A stretch of DNA of 64,000 bases. Origin: Pseudomonadota bacterium. GTDB lineage: Bacteria > Pseudomonadota > Gammaproteobacteria > Burkholderiales > Thiobacillaceae. The notes under the pieces are model-generated. The model was not told the DNA's origin. It made no database searches and worked only from the letters and a program-made list of their open reading frames with translations. This document shows, piece after piece, positions 56,262 through 64,000 of the stretch. The stretch is taken from contig JAJZPG010000010.1 in assembly GCA_021811235.1 (NCBI GenBank), positions 50,843-114,842 of the forward strand. The letters run 5' to 3'. A program made the translations under genes and the position numbers. Position 1 is the stretch's first letter. The number at the start of each line of letters is the position of its first letter.

Positions 56262-57221
56262 TTAGCCCGAGGTCTGTTCGAATTCCGCCACCGCCTGCCG
56301 CAAGCGGCTGGCTTCCTGCTCGGGTCGCATCAGGGCGCGACGCTGGCGTGCGTGGCTGGCCAGTTCCGCAAGGAAAGAGGGATCGTTCTCGGCCATGGCC
56401 ATGAGCGCGGCCAGCCGCCGTTCGTCGCCCACCGGAAAGTAGCCGGGGTAGTCCTCGCCCAGCATGCCGACGTTGCCGGGCATCTCCGAGGCCAGCACCG
56501 GCACGCCCGCCGCCAGCGCTTCGCAGATGACGTTGGCGCCGCCTTCCATGACCGAGCTGATGACCATCAGGTGCGCGCGCGACAGGTGCTTCAGCACCGT
56601 CTTGTGCGGCACGTCGCCGCGCCAGTGCCAGCGCGGCAGCTTGGCCTGCGCCATCTCGGCGGTCTCGGCCATGTCTTCGCTGAGCGCGCTGCCCAGATGC
56701 GTGACCCGGATGCGCGAGTGTTCGGGCAGGTAGGCCGTCGCCAGAGCGGCGCGGAACGGGTCCTTTTCCGCGCGCAGGTGGCCGATCACCAGGACCTCGA
56801 AGGCGTGCGGCGGCGCGGGCTGCCGCGCGATGTCGGGCGCCGACTGGTAGATCACGCGCGTCTTTGCGGCCAGATTCGGCGCCAGTTCGTCGAGGCCGCG
56901 TTCCTGCAGCACGATGATCCGGTGGGCCCATTCGAGCGCCTGCTGGGCGTCGGGGTCTTCGTGGATGTCGCGGTAGAGGTCGGTGCCGGTGAGGGTGACG
57001 ATCAGCGGGCGGGTCGGGTAGCGCTCGGCAAAGCCGCGGATCGAGGCGAAGCTGCGCCGCGCATGCAGTGCCAGCATCAGGTCGGCGCTGCGGCCGTCCC
57101 ATTCCACCTGCACCCGCACCGTGTGCCCGGCCTCGCGCAGAAAGCGCGCCCAGCGCGAGGCGGTATGCCAGTTGCCGTTGCGGTGTTCGCGGCCGTACGG
57201 GGTGATGAGGGCAATGCGCAT
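56262..57221 (-). CDS. senB: SenB-like selenosugar-synthase family glycosyltransferase
   Basis: A 319-residue GT4-fold protein that resembles SenB, which uses selenophosphate and a UDP-sugar to make a selenosugar in selenoneine biosynthesis. Matching features are MRIALITPYGREHRNGNWHTA, the LALHARRSFASI strand, the VTLTGTDLYRDI motif and VIYQSAP. ATG 57221 gives that start; an earlier in-frame start adds 28 non-conserved residues. Neither senA (EgtB-like) nor senC/selD is adjacent, so its pathway is open; the symbol reflects homology only. Confidence 0.75.
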   Translation of the reverse strand: MRIALITPYGREHRNGNWHTASRWARFLREAGHTVRVQVEWDGRSADLMLALHARRSFASIRGFAERYPTRPLIVTLTGTDLYRDIHEDPDAQQALEWAHRIIVLQERGLDELAPNLAAKTRVIYQSAPDIARQPAPPHAFEVLVIGHLRAEKDPFRAALATAYLPEHSRIRVTHLGSALSEDMAETAEMAQAKLPRWHWRGDVPHKTVLKHLSRAHLMVISSVMEGGANVICEALAAGVPVLASEMPGNVGMLGEDYPGYFPVGDERRLAALMAMAENDPSFLAELASHARQRRALMRPEQEASRLRQAVAEFEQTSG

Positions 57222-57261
57222 GGGGTGAAAGTGTACGCCTGCTTTATCGGATAATGCGGGC

Positions 57262-58056
57262 ATGAACGAGAGCACGATCACCTCGCGCGACAACCCGATC
57301 TTCAAGCGGCTGAAAAAGCTGGGCGAGTCCGCCCGCGCGCGCCGCGAGGCACGGATGACGCTGCTCGACGGCGATCACCTGCTGGCGGCGTATCTCGATG
57401 CGGGCGGCGAGCCGCACACCCTGGTGCGGGCCGCCTCGTTCGATGCCGGCCGGCTGGCCCCGTTCGCCGCGCGTTGTCCGCAGGCCAAGGCCGTCGTGCT
57501 GCCCGACGCGCTGTTCGCCGAGCTCTCCCCCGTCGCCACGCCCACCGGCGCGCTGGCGGAGGCGGCCTGGCTGTCCCCGCCAGCGCTCGATGGCGCGCCG
57601 CTCGTCATCGTGCTGGAGGACATCCAGGACCCCGGCAATCTGGGGTCCATGCTGCGCACCGGCGCGGCGGCGGGCGCGACGCTGGCGGTGCTGTCGAAAG
57701 GCTGCCACGATCCCTGGTCGCCCAAGGCGCTGCGCGGCGGGCAGGGGGCGCAGTTCGTGTTGCCGGTCGAGCAGGGGGTCGATCTGGCTGCGTGGCTGCG
57801 GGGGTTCGGGGGCCGCAGCGTGGCGCTGGCGCTCGGCGGTGCGGAAGATCTTTACGCGCAGGGTTTCGCGGCGGCAACCGCACTGGTGGTCGGCAACGAA
57901 GGGGCCGGCCTGGCGGAGGCGACGGTGCAGGCTGCGACGGTGCGGGTGCAGATTCCGATGCCGGGCCGGGTGGAATCGCTCAATGCATCGGCCGCGCTGG
58001 CGGTGGCGGCATTCGAGGTGGTGCGGCAGCGGCGCAGCCAGGCCGTTCGCGGCTGA
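57262..58056 (+). CDS. TrmH-family RNA 2'-O-methyltransferase
   Basis: A 264-residue SPOUT methyltransferase. It has a short N-terminal substrate-binding domain (ITSRDNPIFKRLKKL) and the knotted catalytic domain with LEDIQDPGNLGSMLRT, VVGNEGAGL and PMPGRVESLNASAALAV. The target rRNA or tRNA position cannot be told from the sequence. It is divergent from the SenB-like gene with a 40-bp gap and convergent with the GGDEF-EAL gene. Confidence 0.92.
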   Translation: MNESTITSRDNPIFKRLKKLGESARARREARMTLLDGDHLLAAYLDAGGEPHTLVRAASFDAGRLAPFAARCPQAKAVVLPDALFAELSPVATPTGALAEAAWLSPPALDGAPLVIVLEDIQDPGNLGSMLRTGAAAGATLAVLSKGCHDPWSPKALRGGQGAQFVLPVEQGVDLAAWLRGFGGRSVALALGGAEDLYAQGFAAATALVVGNEGAGLAEATVQAATVRVQIPMPGRVESLNASAALAVAAFEVVRQRRSQAVRG

Positions 58057-58078
58057 GCGGGAAGGGGCAGCCGCTCAG
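58053..58078. terminator. hairpin between convergent genes
   Basis: CTGAGCGG and CCGCTCAG form a perfect 8-bp stem with a 10-nt loop that spans the stops of the TrmH-family and GGDEF-EAL genes. No T-run follows, so its strength is uncertain. Confidence 0.5.
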
Positions 58079-60099
58079 GGCCGGATTGCGCCGAGCTTCG
58101 GCAGCCAGTCGCGCTGCAGCAGGCCGGCGACCTCGTCAAGCGGAACCGGATGGCTGATGAAATACCCCTGCAGGCTCTGGCAGCCGAGTTTGCGCAGCGC
58201 GTCGAGCTGCGCGCGATTTTCCACCCCTTCGGCGACGGTGCCCAGGTGCAGTCCCCGGCACAGGGCCAGGATCGAGTTGATCAGCGCCGTGTTGACCGGG
58301 GAGTTCGGCAGGTCCCTGACGAAATAGCGGTCGATCTTCAGGACGTCGATCGGGAAACGCTTGAGGTGGGCCAGCGACGAGTAGCCGGTGCCGAAATCGT
58401 CGACCGCGACGGTGACGCCCAGTGTCTTCAGCGCCTGGATCCGTTCGGCGGCGCTGTCGATGTCTTCCATGAAGATGCCTTCGGTCAGTTCGAGCTGCAG
58501 CGATTGCGGGCGCAGGCCGGATTGCGCCAGCACGTCGCGGACGGTGTCGATCAGCGAGGCGTGCCAGAATTCCTTGCTGGAAAGGTTGACGGCGATGTCC
58601 AGGCTGGCGAACCCGGCGGCGTGCCAGCCCGCCGCCTGGTTGCAGGCGACGGCCAGTAGCGTGCGTCCGACGCGGACGATTTCGCCGGTTTCCTCCAGCA
58701 TTTCCAGGAAGGCGGCGGGGGAGAGCACGCCCTTGTGCGGATGATTCCAGCGGATCAGTGCCTCGAAGCCCTGGATGCGGCCGCTGTCCAGGTTGACCTG
58801 CGGCTGGTAGTGGAACACGAACTCGTTGCGTTCCAGGGCGTAGTGCAGATCGGTTTCGAGCTGCAGCCTTTCCTCCGCCATCGCGTTCATCGCCGTGTCG
58901 TAGAGCTGGAAGCGGTTGCGGCCCGTTCCCTTGGCGTGATACATCGCGGCGTCGGCATGCTTGAGCAGGTCGGCGGCCGTGCTGCCGTCGTTCGGATAGA
59001 CGCTGACGCCCACGCTGCAGCTGCAGAAGAGTTCGCGCTCCGCGATGCGGTAGGGCTGGGTGACGCCTGCGAGCATTTTCTCGACCACCTGCAGGATGGG
59101 GGTGAGCATGCCGACGTCGCTGACGGCCACGACGAATTCGTCGCCGCCGAGCCGGGCCACGATGTCGTCGGCGCGGACCATCGCGCGCAGCCGCCGCGCG
59201 ACCTCGCAAATGAGCTGGTCGCCGCTGGCATGCCCGAGCGTGTCGTTGACCCGCTTGAAGCGGTCGAGATCGATGAACATCACGCCGACCAGGGTCCGGT
59301 TCCGCTTTGCGCGGATGAGCGCTTGTTCCAGGCGGTCCATGAACAGCATGCGGTTGGGCAGTCCGGTCAGGGCGTCGTGGGTGGCCAGCTGCTCGCGCTC
59401 GTGGCTGATGCGGGTGGTGAAGTAAAAGACCACCGCAGCGACGATCAGGCCGACCAGCAAGGCGGCTGCGGAGAGCGCGACCATCCAGAAACGGGCCACC
59501 CGATGATCCTGGCGCGCCTCGCGGCTGGCGTCCAGCGCAACCCGCCGGGTTTCCGCATCCAGCCGGGACAGCACGGCCATCACGTTGTTCTGCGCCGGGA
59601 CGGCCCGCTTGACGACCAGATCGGCCGCTTCCTCGGTGAGGTCGGCGCTGATGAGGTCGATCACCTGGCTCTGGAGGGGTTGGGCGAAGCGGGTGAGTTC
59701 TCCCTGCTGGGCGATCAATTCGCGCTCGGTGGCGTTCAGGGGCAGGCTGAGCAGCGCCAGGCGGGCCGCCGCAAACTCCGAGCCGTTGCGGTTGAACTGC
59801 GTCAGCAAGTCGTCGCGCTCGAACGGGTCCTCGATCTCGGTGAGCATCAGCATGATGAGCGTTCGTTCGCGCGCAGCGACCACCATGGTGTTGGTGAGGT
59901 TCTGCTTGCGCATGTGGACGTCCACGACCTCGTTCAGGATGCCCGTGGTGATGCCCAACTGCTGCAGGCCGATGGCGGTCACGAACAGGATGAGCAGCAG
60001 TTGCGTGACAAAGCCCGCAAGCAGGGCGAGCTTCCAGGCTGAGGTGTGGCCGAAACGCCTCAACAGGATGGGGCGTGGGGTGTCATGATCGGTTCGCAT
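58075..60099 (-). CDS. GGDEF-EAL cyclic-di-GMP signalling protein
   Basis: A 674-residue membrane sensor with both a diguanylate cyclase and a phosphodiesterase domain. Order: transmembrane helix (about 24-44), periplasmic four-helix sensor region (about 45-204), second helix (205-227), GGDEF domain with intact GGDEF (318-322) preceded by the RxxD inhibitory site (RADD), and EAL domain with EAL (446-448) and DDFGTGYSS. Both active sites look competent, so the net activity cannot be predicted. ATG 60099 is preferred over a TTG 14 codons earlier. Confidence 0.93.
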   Translation of the reverse strand: MRTDHDTPRPILLRRFGHTSAWKLALLAGFVTQLLLILFVTAIGLQQLGITTGILNEVVDVHMRKQNLTNTMVVAARERTLIMLMLTEIEDPFERDDLLTQFNRNGSEFAAARLALLSLPLNATERELIAQQGELTRFAQPLQSQVIDLISADLTEEAADLVVKRAVPAQNNVMAVLSRLDAETRRVALDASREARQDHRVARFWMVALSAAALLVGLIVAAVVFYFTTRISHEREQLATHDALTGLPNRMLFMDRLEQALIRAKRNRTLVGVMFIDLDRFKRVNDTLGHASGDQLICEVARRLRAMVRADDIVARLGGDEFVVAVSDVGMLTPILQVVEKMLAGVTQPYRIAERELFCSCSVGVSVYPNDGSTAADLLKHADAAMYHAKGTGRNRFQLYDTAMNAMAEERLQLETDLHYALERNEFVFHYQPQVNLDSGRIQGFEALIRWNHPHKGVLSPAAFLEMLEETGEIVRVGRTLLAVACNQAAGWHAAGFASLDIAVNLSSKEFWHASLIDTVRDVLAQSGLRPQSLQLELTEGIFMEDIDSAAERIQALKTLGVTVAVDDFGTGYSSLAHLKRFPIDVLKIDRYFVRDLPNSPVNTALINSILALCRGLHLGTVAEGVENRAQLDALRKLGCQSLQGYFISHPVPLDEVAGLLQRDWLPKLGAIRP

Positions 60100-60220
60100 G
60101 GAAGTCCGCAACCTACATGGTGTCCTCGCAACAGACAACAAGAATCCTGTCTACGTATGTACGGGCCATTCTGCATGAAACTGTTGCGCGCCGGGGAAGC
60201 CGTTCATACCAGCCCGGATG

Positions 60221-61000
60221 TCAGGCCGGGCTGCGCAGCCGCGCTGCGATTTCCTCGACCGACATGCGGGTGGTGTCGGTGACGGGCAGGCCGTGCAGCC
60301 GGAACAGCCGTTCGGCGGCGGCGAGTTCGCTGCGGCACTGCGCCAGGCTGGCGTAGCGGCTGTCCGGATAGCGCGCCTGGCGGATGGCGGCCAGGCGCTC
60401 GGCCGACAGGGTGAGGCCGCGCAGCCTGGGAAGATGGGGGAGGAGGGCGGCCGGCAGGGCGTCGAGTTCGAGGTCGTCCGGGGTGAGCGGGTAGTTGGCG
60501 GCACGCAGCCCGTACTGCAGGGCCAGGTAGAGGGCGGTCGGAGTCTTGCCGACGCGCGAGACCCCCACCAGGACGAGGTCGGCCTGGCCGAGGCGCTCGG
60601 GGCTGAGGCCGTCGTCCAGATTGAGCGCGAAATTGACCGCCTCCATGCGCGCCTCGTAGTCGGGCGCCATGCCGTGGGTATGGCCGCCGCTGGGGGTGGC
60701 CGCCTCGCCCAGCGCCGCTTCGACGGTGGGGGCGATCAGTTCGAACACGTCGAACACCTGCAGGCCCGCATCGCGGAACGGCACGCGCAGCGCGGGGTCG
60801 GTCAGCGAGGAAAAAACCAGCGCGCGCGGCGACGCGGCGACGCGGGCCGCCGCCGCCTGCGCCTTGTCCGCGCTGTCGACGAAGGGTAGCGTAATCAGGC
60901 TACACTCAAGGCGAGGAAACTGCGCGAGCACGCTCTTGGCGACGGCTTCGACCGTCACCCCGGTGTGGTCGGACACGCAAAATACGCTGTAATCGTTCAT
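60221..61000 (-). CDS. ppsR: PEP synthase regulatory protein (PSRP)
   Basis: Bifunctional ADP-dependent kinase and phosphorylase that switches PEP synthase off and on. The 259-residue protein begins [19 protein letters not shown] and contains the P-loop-like [11 protein letters not shown], both characteristic of this family (DUF299). ATG 61000 matches homologues. It is divergent from its target gene ppsA, with only 11 bp between the start codons. Confidence 0.96.
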   Translation of the reverse strand: MNDYSVFCVSDHTGVTVEAVAKSVLAQFPRLECSLITLPFVDSADKAQAAAARVAASPRALVFSSLTDPALRVPFRDAGLQVFDVFELIAPTVEAALGEAATPSGGHTHGMAPDYEARMEAVNFALNLDDGLSPERLGQADLVLVGVSRVGKTPTALYLALQYGLRAANYPLTPDDLELDALPAALLPHLPRLRGLTLSAERLAAIRQARYPDSRYASLAQCRSELAAAERLFRLHGLPVTDTTRMSVEEIAARLRSPA

Positions 61001-61011
61001 GGAGTTCACCG

Positions 61012-63351
61012 ATGTCTGCTGACTATATTGTGCCGCTGGAAGCCCTGTCGATGGCGGATGTGCCGCGCGTGGGCGGCAAGAACGCGTCGCTCGGCGAAAT
61101 GATCCGCCATCTGTCCGGCGCGGGGGTCAAGGTGCCGGGCGGTTTCGCCACCACGGCGCAGGCATTCTGGGACTTCCTCGATCACAACGACCTGCGTGCG
61201 CGTATCAATGCCCGGCTGGCGGCGCTCGACGTCGCCGACGTGACGGCGCTGGCACAGGCGGGGGCCGAGATCCGTGCCTGGGTCGAGGCAGCGGCGTTGC
61301 CGCCCGCTCTGGAGGCGGGACTGCGCAGCGCCTATGCAGCGCTCGGCGACGGGGTGTCGGTGGCGGTGCGCTCGTCCGCCACCGCCGAGGACCTGCCCGA
61401 TGCCTCGTTCGCCGGCCAGCAGGAAACCTATCTGCATGTGCGCGGCGCCGACGATGTGCTGCGGTACGTAAGGAAGGTGTTCGCCTCGCTCTACAACGAC
61501 CGTGCGATCGCCTACCGCGTGCACCACGGTTTCGAGCACGCCGACGTGGCGCTGTCGGCCGGCATCCAGCGCATGGTGCGATCCGACATCGCCTGCTCGG
61601 GCGTGCTGTTCACCCTCGATACTGAATCCGGATTCCGCGACGTGGTGTTCATCACCGCGGCCTACGGCCTCGGCGAGACCGTGGTTCAGGGCTCGGTCAA
61701 TCCGGACGAGTTCTACGTGCACAAGCCGCGCCTCAACGACGGCTTTCCCGCGGTGGTGCGGCGCGAACTGGGCGGCAAGGCGATCCGCATGGTGTGGCGC
61801 GACGGCGAGACGGTGGTCGAGGACACGCCGCCCGAACTGCGCCGCCAATTCGCATTGAGCGACGCCGAGGTGCTGGAGCTGGCCCGGCAGGCGGTGCAGA
61901 TCGAGCGCCACTACGGGCGGCCGATGGACGTCGAGTGGGCGAAGGACGGCGAGACGGGCGAGCTCTTCATCGTGCAGGCGCGCCCGGAAACCGTGAAAGC
62001 GCGCGGCGCCGGCGGGGCCGAACGCTATGTGCTGAAGGCGACCGGCGAAGTGCGCATCACGGGTCGCGCGATCGGCCAGAAGATCGGCGCCGGTGCCGTG
62101 CGGGTGATCGCAAGTCCCGTCGAAATGAACCGGGTGCAGCCGGGCGACGTGCTGGTGACCGACATGACCGACCCCGACTGGGAGCCGGTGATGAAGCGCG
62201 CGGCGGCGATCGTCACCAACCGCGGCGGCCGCACCTGCCACGCCGCCATCGTCGCGCGCGAGTTGGGCATCCCGGCGGTGGTCGGTGCGGGCACGGCAAC
62301 GTCGGTGCTGAGGGACGGGGAAATGGTGACGGTGTCGTGCGCCGAGGGCGACACCGGTTTCGTCTACGCCGGCCAGCTGGCGTTCGAGGTGGAGACGCTG
62401 GCCGACGAGACCCTGCCGGCGCCGCCGGTGAAGCTGATGATGAACGTCGGCAACCCCGAGCGGGCGTTCGAGTTCGCGCAGATTCCGAACCACGGCATCG
62501 GGCTGGCGCGGCTGGAATTCATCATTGCACGCATGATCGGCGTGCACCCGCTGGCGCTGCTCGACATGGCCGGCCAGCCGCAGGCCGTGCGCGACGAGAT
62601 CGCCCCGCGCGTCGCCGGCTACCCCGACCCGGTGGCGTTCTACGTCGACAAGCTGGCCGAGGGCATCGCCACCCTGGCGGCGGCGTTCTGGCCGCAGCCG
62701 GTGATCGTGCGGCTGTCCGACTTCAAATCCAACGAATACGCCAATCTGGTCGGCGGCGAACGCTACGAGCCGAAGGAGGAAAACCCCATGCTGGGGCTGC
62801 GCGGCGCCGCGCGCTACGTGTCGGCGCTGTTCCGCCCGGCGTTCGAGCTGGAGTGCCGGGCGCTGAAGAAAGTGCGCGAAACGCTCGGCTTCACCAACGT
62901 CGAGGTGATGATTCCCTTCGTGCGCACCGTCGAGGAATGCGCGGCGGTGGTCGGCCTGCTGGCGGATAACGGCCTCAAGCGCGGCGAACGCGGCCTGCGG
63001 CTGATCATGATGTGCGAGATCCCGTCCAACGTGCTGCTGGCCGACGACTTCCTGCAGCACGTCGACGGCTTTTCCATCGGCAGCAACGATCTCACCCAGC
63101 TGACGCTCGGCATCGACCGCGATTCCGGCCTGGTGGCCGAGGGCTTCGACGAGCGCAACCCGGCGGTGAAGAAGTTGCTGGCCGAAGCCATCGCGGCGTG
63201 CAACAGGCGCGGCAAGTACATCGGCATCTGCGGCCAGGGCCCCAGCGACCATCCCGACCTGGCCGAATGGCTGGTGGCTCAGGGCATCGGCTCGATCTCG
63301 CTCAACCCGGATACGGTGGTGGCGACCTGGCGGCAGCTGGCCCGGGCTTGA
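61012..63351 (+). CDS. ppsA: phosphoenolpyruvate synthase
   Basis: Converts pyruvate and ATP to PEP, AMP and phosphate, for gluconeogenesis. The 779-residue protein has the N-terminal ATP-grasp domain ([11 protein letters not shown]), the phosphohistidine domain with [15 protein letters not shown], and the C-terminal TIM-barrel PEP/pyruvate domain ([23 protein letters not shown]). GGAG lies 7 nt upstream of the ATG, inside the ppsR leader. Neighbouring ppsR controls it by phosphorylating the threonine next to the catalytic histidine (TCH). Confidence 0.97.
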   Translation: MSADYIVPLEALSMADVPRVGGKNASLGEMIRHLSGAGVKVPGGFATTAQAFWDFLDHNDLRARINARLAALDVADVTALAQAGAEIRAWVEAAALPPALEAGLRSAYAALGDGVSVAVRSSATAEDLPDASFAGQQETYLHVRGADDVLRYVRKVFASLYNDRAIAYRVHHGFEHADVALSAGIQRMVRSDIACSGVLFTLDTESGFRDVVFITAAYGLGETVVQGSVNPDEFYVHKPRLNDGFPAVVRRELGGKAIRMVWRDGETVVEDTPPELRRQFALSDAEVLELARQAVQIERHYGRPMDVEWAKDGETGELFIVQARPETVKARGAGGAERYVLKATGEVRITGRAIGQKIGAGAVRVIASPVEMNRVQPGDVLVTDMTDPDWEPVMKRAAAIVTNRGGRTCHAAIVARELGIPAVVGAGTATSVLRDGEMVTVSCAEGDTGFVYAGQLAFEVETLADETLPAPPVKLMMNVGNPERAFEFAQIPNHGIGLARLEFIIARMIGVHPLALLDMAGQPQAVRDEIAPRVAGYPDPVAFYVDKLAEGIATLAAAFWPQPVIVRLSDFKSNEYANLVGGERYEPKEENPMLGLRGAARYVSALFRPAFELECRALKKVRETLGFTNVEVMIPFVRTVEECAAVVGLLADNGLKRGERGLRLIMMCEIPSNVLLADDFLQHVDGFSIGSNDLTQLTLGIDRDSGLVAEGFDERNPAVKKLLAEAIAACNRRGKYIGICGQGPSDHPDLAEWLVAQGIGSISLNPDTVVATWRQLARA

Positions 63352-63375
63352 CGGGCAACGGACAAGGAGGACGCG

Positions 63376-63804
63376 ATGCAGGCACCGACGAAACCGGGCG
63401 GGCGCTGGATGAGATGGCTGATCGGTGCGGCGCTGCTGCCGCTGCTGGTCTTTGCGCTCTATCTTGCCTTCGTGCTGAACTGGTCATATTCCGATGGCGA
63501 GCGCGCGGGCTACCTGCAGAAGTTCTCGCGCAAGGGCTGGATATGCAAGACCTGGGAAGGCGAGCTCGCGATGACCACCGTACCCGGCGTGGCGCCGGTG
63601 CTGTGGAACTTCAGCGTGCGCGACGAGGGCGTGGCCGGCCAGCTGAACGCCCTGCTGGGCAAGCGTCTCGTGCTGCATTACGAGGAGCATCGCGGCATTC
63701 CCACCACCTGCTACGGCGAAACCAGGCATTTCGTGACCCGCGTGCAGGCAATCGATGAGCCCGCGCCGCTGCTGCCCGGCCCCGGCAATGCGGCGCGCCC
63801 CTGA
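63376..63804 (+). CDS. conserved small membrane-anchored protein
   Basis: A 142-residue protein with one N-terminal transmembrane helix (about 13-33) and an extracytoplasmic domain starting NWSYSDGERAGYLQKFSRKGW (landmarks SYSDGERAG and WICKTWEGEL). Similar proteins are widespread but of unknown function. Two cysteines (in WICKT and TTCYG) could form a disulfide. AAGGAGG precedes the ATG, 24 bp after ppsA. Confidence 0.8.
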   Translation: MQAPTKPGGRWMRWLIGAALLPLLVFALYLAFVLNWSYSDGERAGYLQKFSRKGWICKTWEGELAMTTVPGVAPVLWNFSVRDEGVAGQLNALLGKRLVLHYEEHRGIPTTCYGETRHFVTRVQAIDEPAPLLPGPGNAARP

Positions 63805-63849
63805 TCCACTGCGGGCCGCCGCAACATGGCGGGCGGCCATGGCCCGTCA

Positions 63850-63878
63850 TTGAGCCATCATCGGCGATGGAGTAGAAT
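63850..63878 (+). promoter_or_regulatory. pyrG: sigma-70 promoter of pyrG
   Basis: TTGAGC (63850-63855) and TAGAAT (63873-63878) are separated by exactly 17 bp, 28 bp before the pyrG start. Confidence 0.7.
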
Positions 63879-63905
63879 CCGTCATCACCCGCCTCCGCTA
63901 AGAAC

Positions 63906-64000
63906 ATGACGAAGTACGTGTTTGTCACCGGCGGAGTGGTTTCTTCCCTCGGGAAAGGGATCGCCTCCGCCTCGCTCGCTGCGCTGCTCGAATCGCGCGG
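63906..64000 (+). CDS. pyrG: CTP synthase, N-terminal fragment (runs off the right edge)
   Basis: Makes CTP from UTP with glutamine. Only 31 codons are present, but they read [19 protein letters not shown], the invariant P-loop start of PyrG, so the call is secure. The rest lies outside the window. Confidence 0.96.
   Translation, partial: MTKYVFVTGGVVSSLGKGIASASLAALLESR

Overview
The window is a GC-rich chromosomal segment of a chemolithoautotrophic sulfur-oxidising betaproteobacterium. Thiobacillus or a close relative is the best guess. Two things support this: a soxXYZAB thiosulfate-oxidation cluster without soxCD, close to genes for cytoplasmic sulfite oxidation (soeABC) and sulfane-sulfur trafficking (rhodanese, tusA, dsrE2-like); and the housekeeping order ndk-rlmN-pilW-rodZ-ispG-hisS-yfgM-bamB-der...hfq-hflX-hflKC-hisZ-purA, which is typical of Betaproteobacteria. 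There is no rRNA, CRISPR array, IS element or prophage, and no gene-free stretch exceeds 300 bases.

Layout. 1-2043: 5' part of alaS (minus) and a divergent DUF1415 gene. 2095-6159: sox genes transcribed leftward in the order X-Y-Z-A-B, with a hairpin before soxA and a terminator between soxA and soxB. 6362-9792: a BepA-like M48 protease, a 146-bp four-tier palindromic element, then moaC, a secreted hydrolase-fold protein and a TlpA-type thioredoxin. 10062-17492: soeABC, then rhodanese, tusA, dsrE2-like and a FadL-type porin. The rhodanese promoter carries an ArsR-like operator on its -10 box. 17620-23107: valS with an in-frame palindromic insertion, a proline-rich hypothetical, holC and pepA (all minus), divergent from lptFG. 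25239-31046: DUF455, a small hypothetical, the ribosomal oxygenase roxA, bcp, an SlyD-type PPIase, accA and tilS. 31101-48254: the long conserved housekeeping run. Between der and hfq it is interrupted by two tiny hypotheticals and a GalT-like gene that carries its own hairpin-rich insertion. 48319-51493: tRNA-Leu(CAG), rnr and rlmB.

51572-53768 is the most accessory-looking part: a ParDE toxin-antitoxin pair, a low-GC P-loop kinase, a RIO-type kinase, and one copy of the widespread proteobacterial repeat that translates as RPEPVEG. 53769-64000 holds ycaO, a TPR protein, a SenB-like selenosugar-synthase homologue, a TrmH-family methyltransferase, a GGDEF-EAL protein, the divergent ppsR/ppsA pair, a small membrane protein and the start of pyrG.

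How the genes work together (inference from families): periplasmic SoxXA/YZ/B cleaves sulfate from thiosulfate and, lacking SoxCD, leaves sulfane sulfur. That sulfur can be passed in the cytoplasm through rhodanese, TusA and the DsrE-like protein. Sulfite made downstream would be oxidised by SoeABC at the inner face of the membrane. moaC nearby supplies a step of molybdenum-cofactor synthesis needed by SoeA. Everything here comes from reading the sequence; no database search was run.
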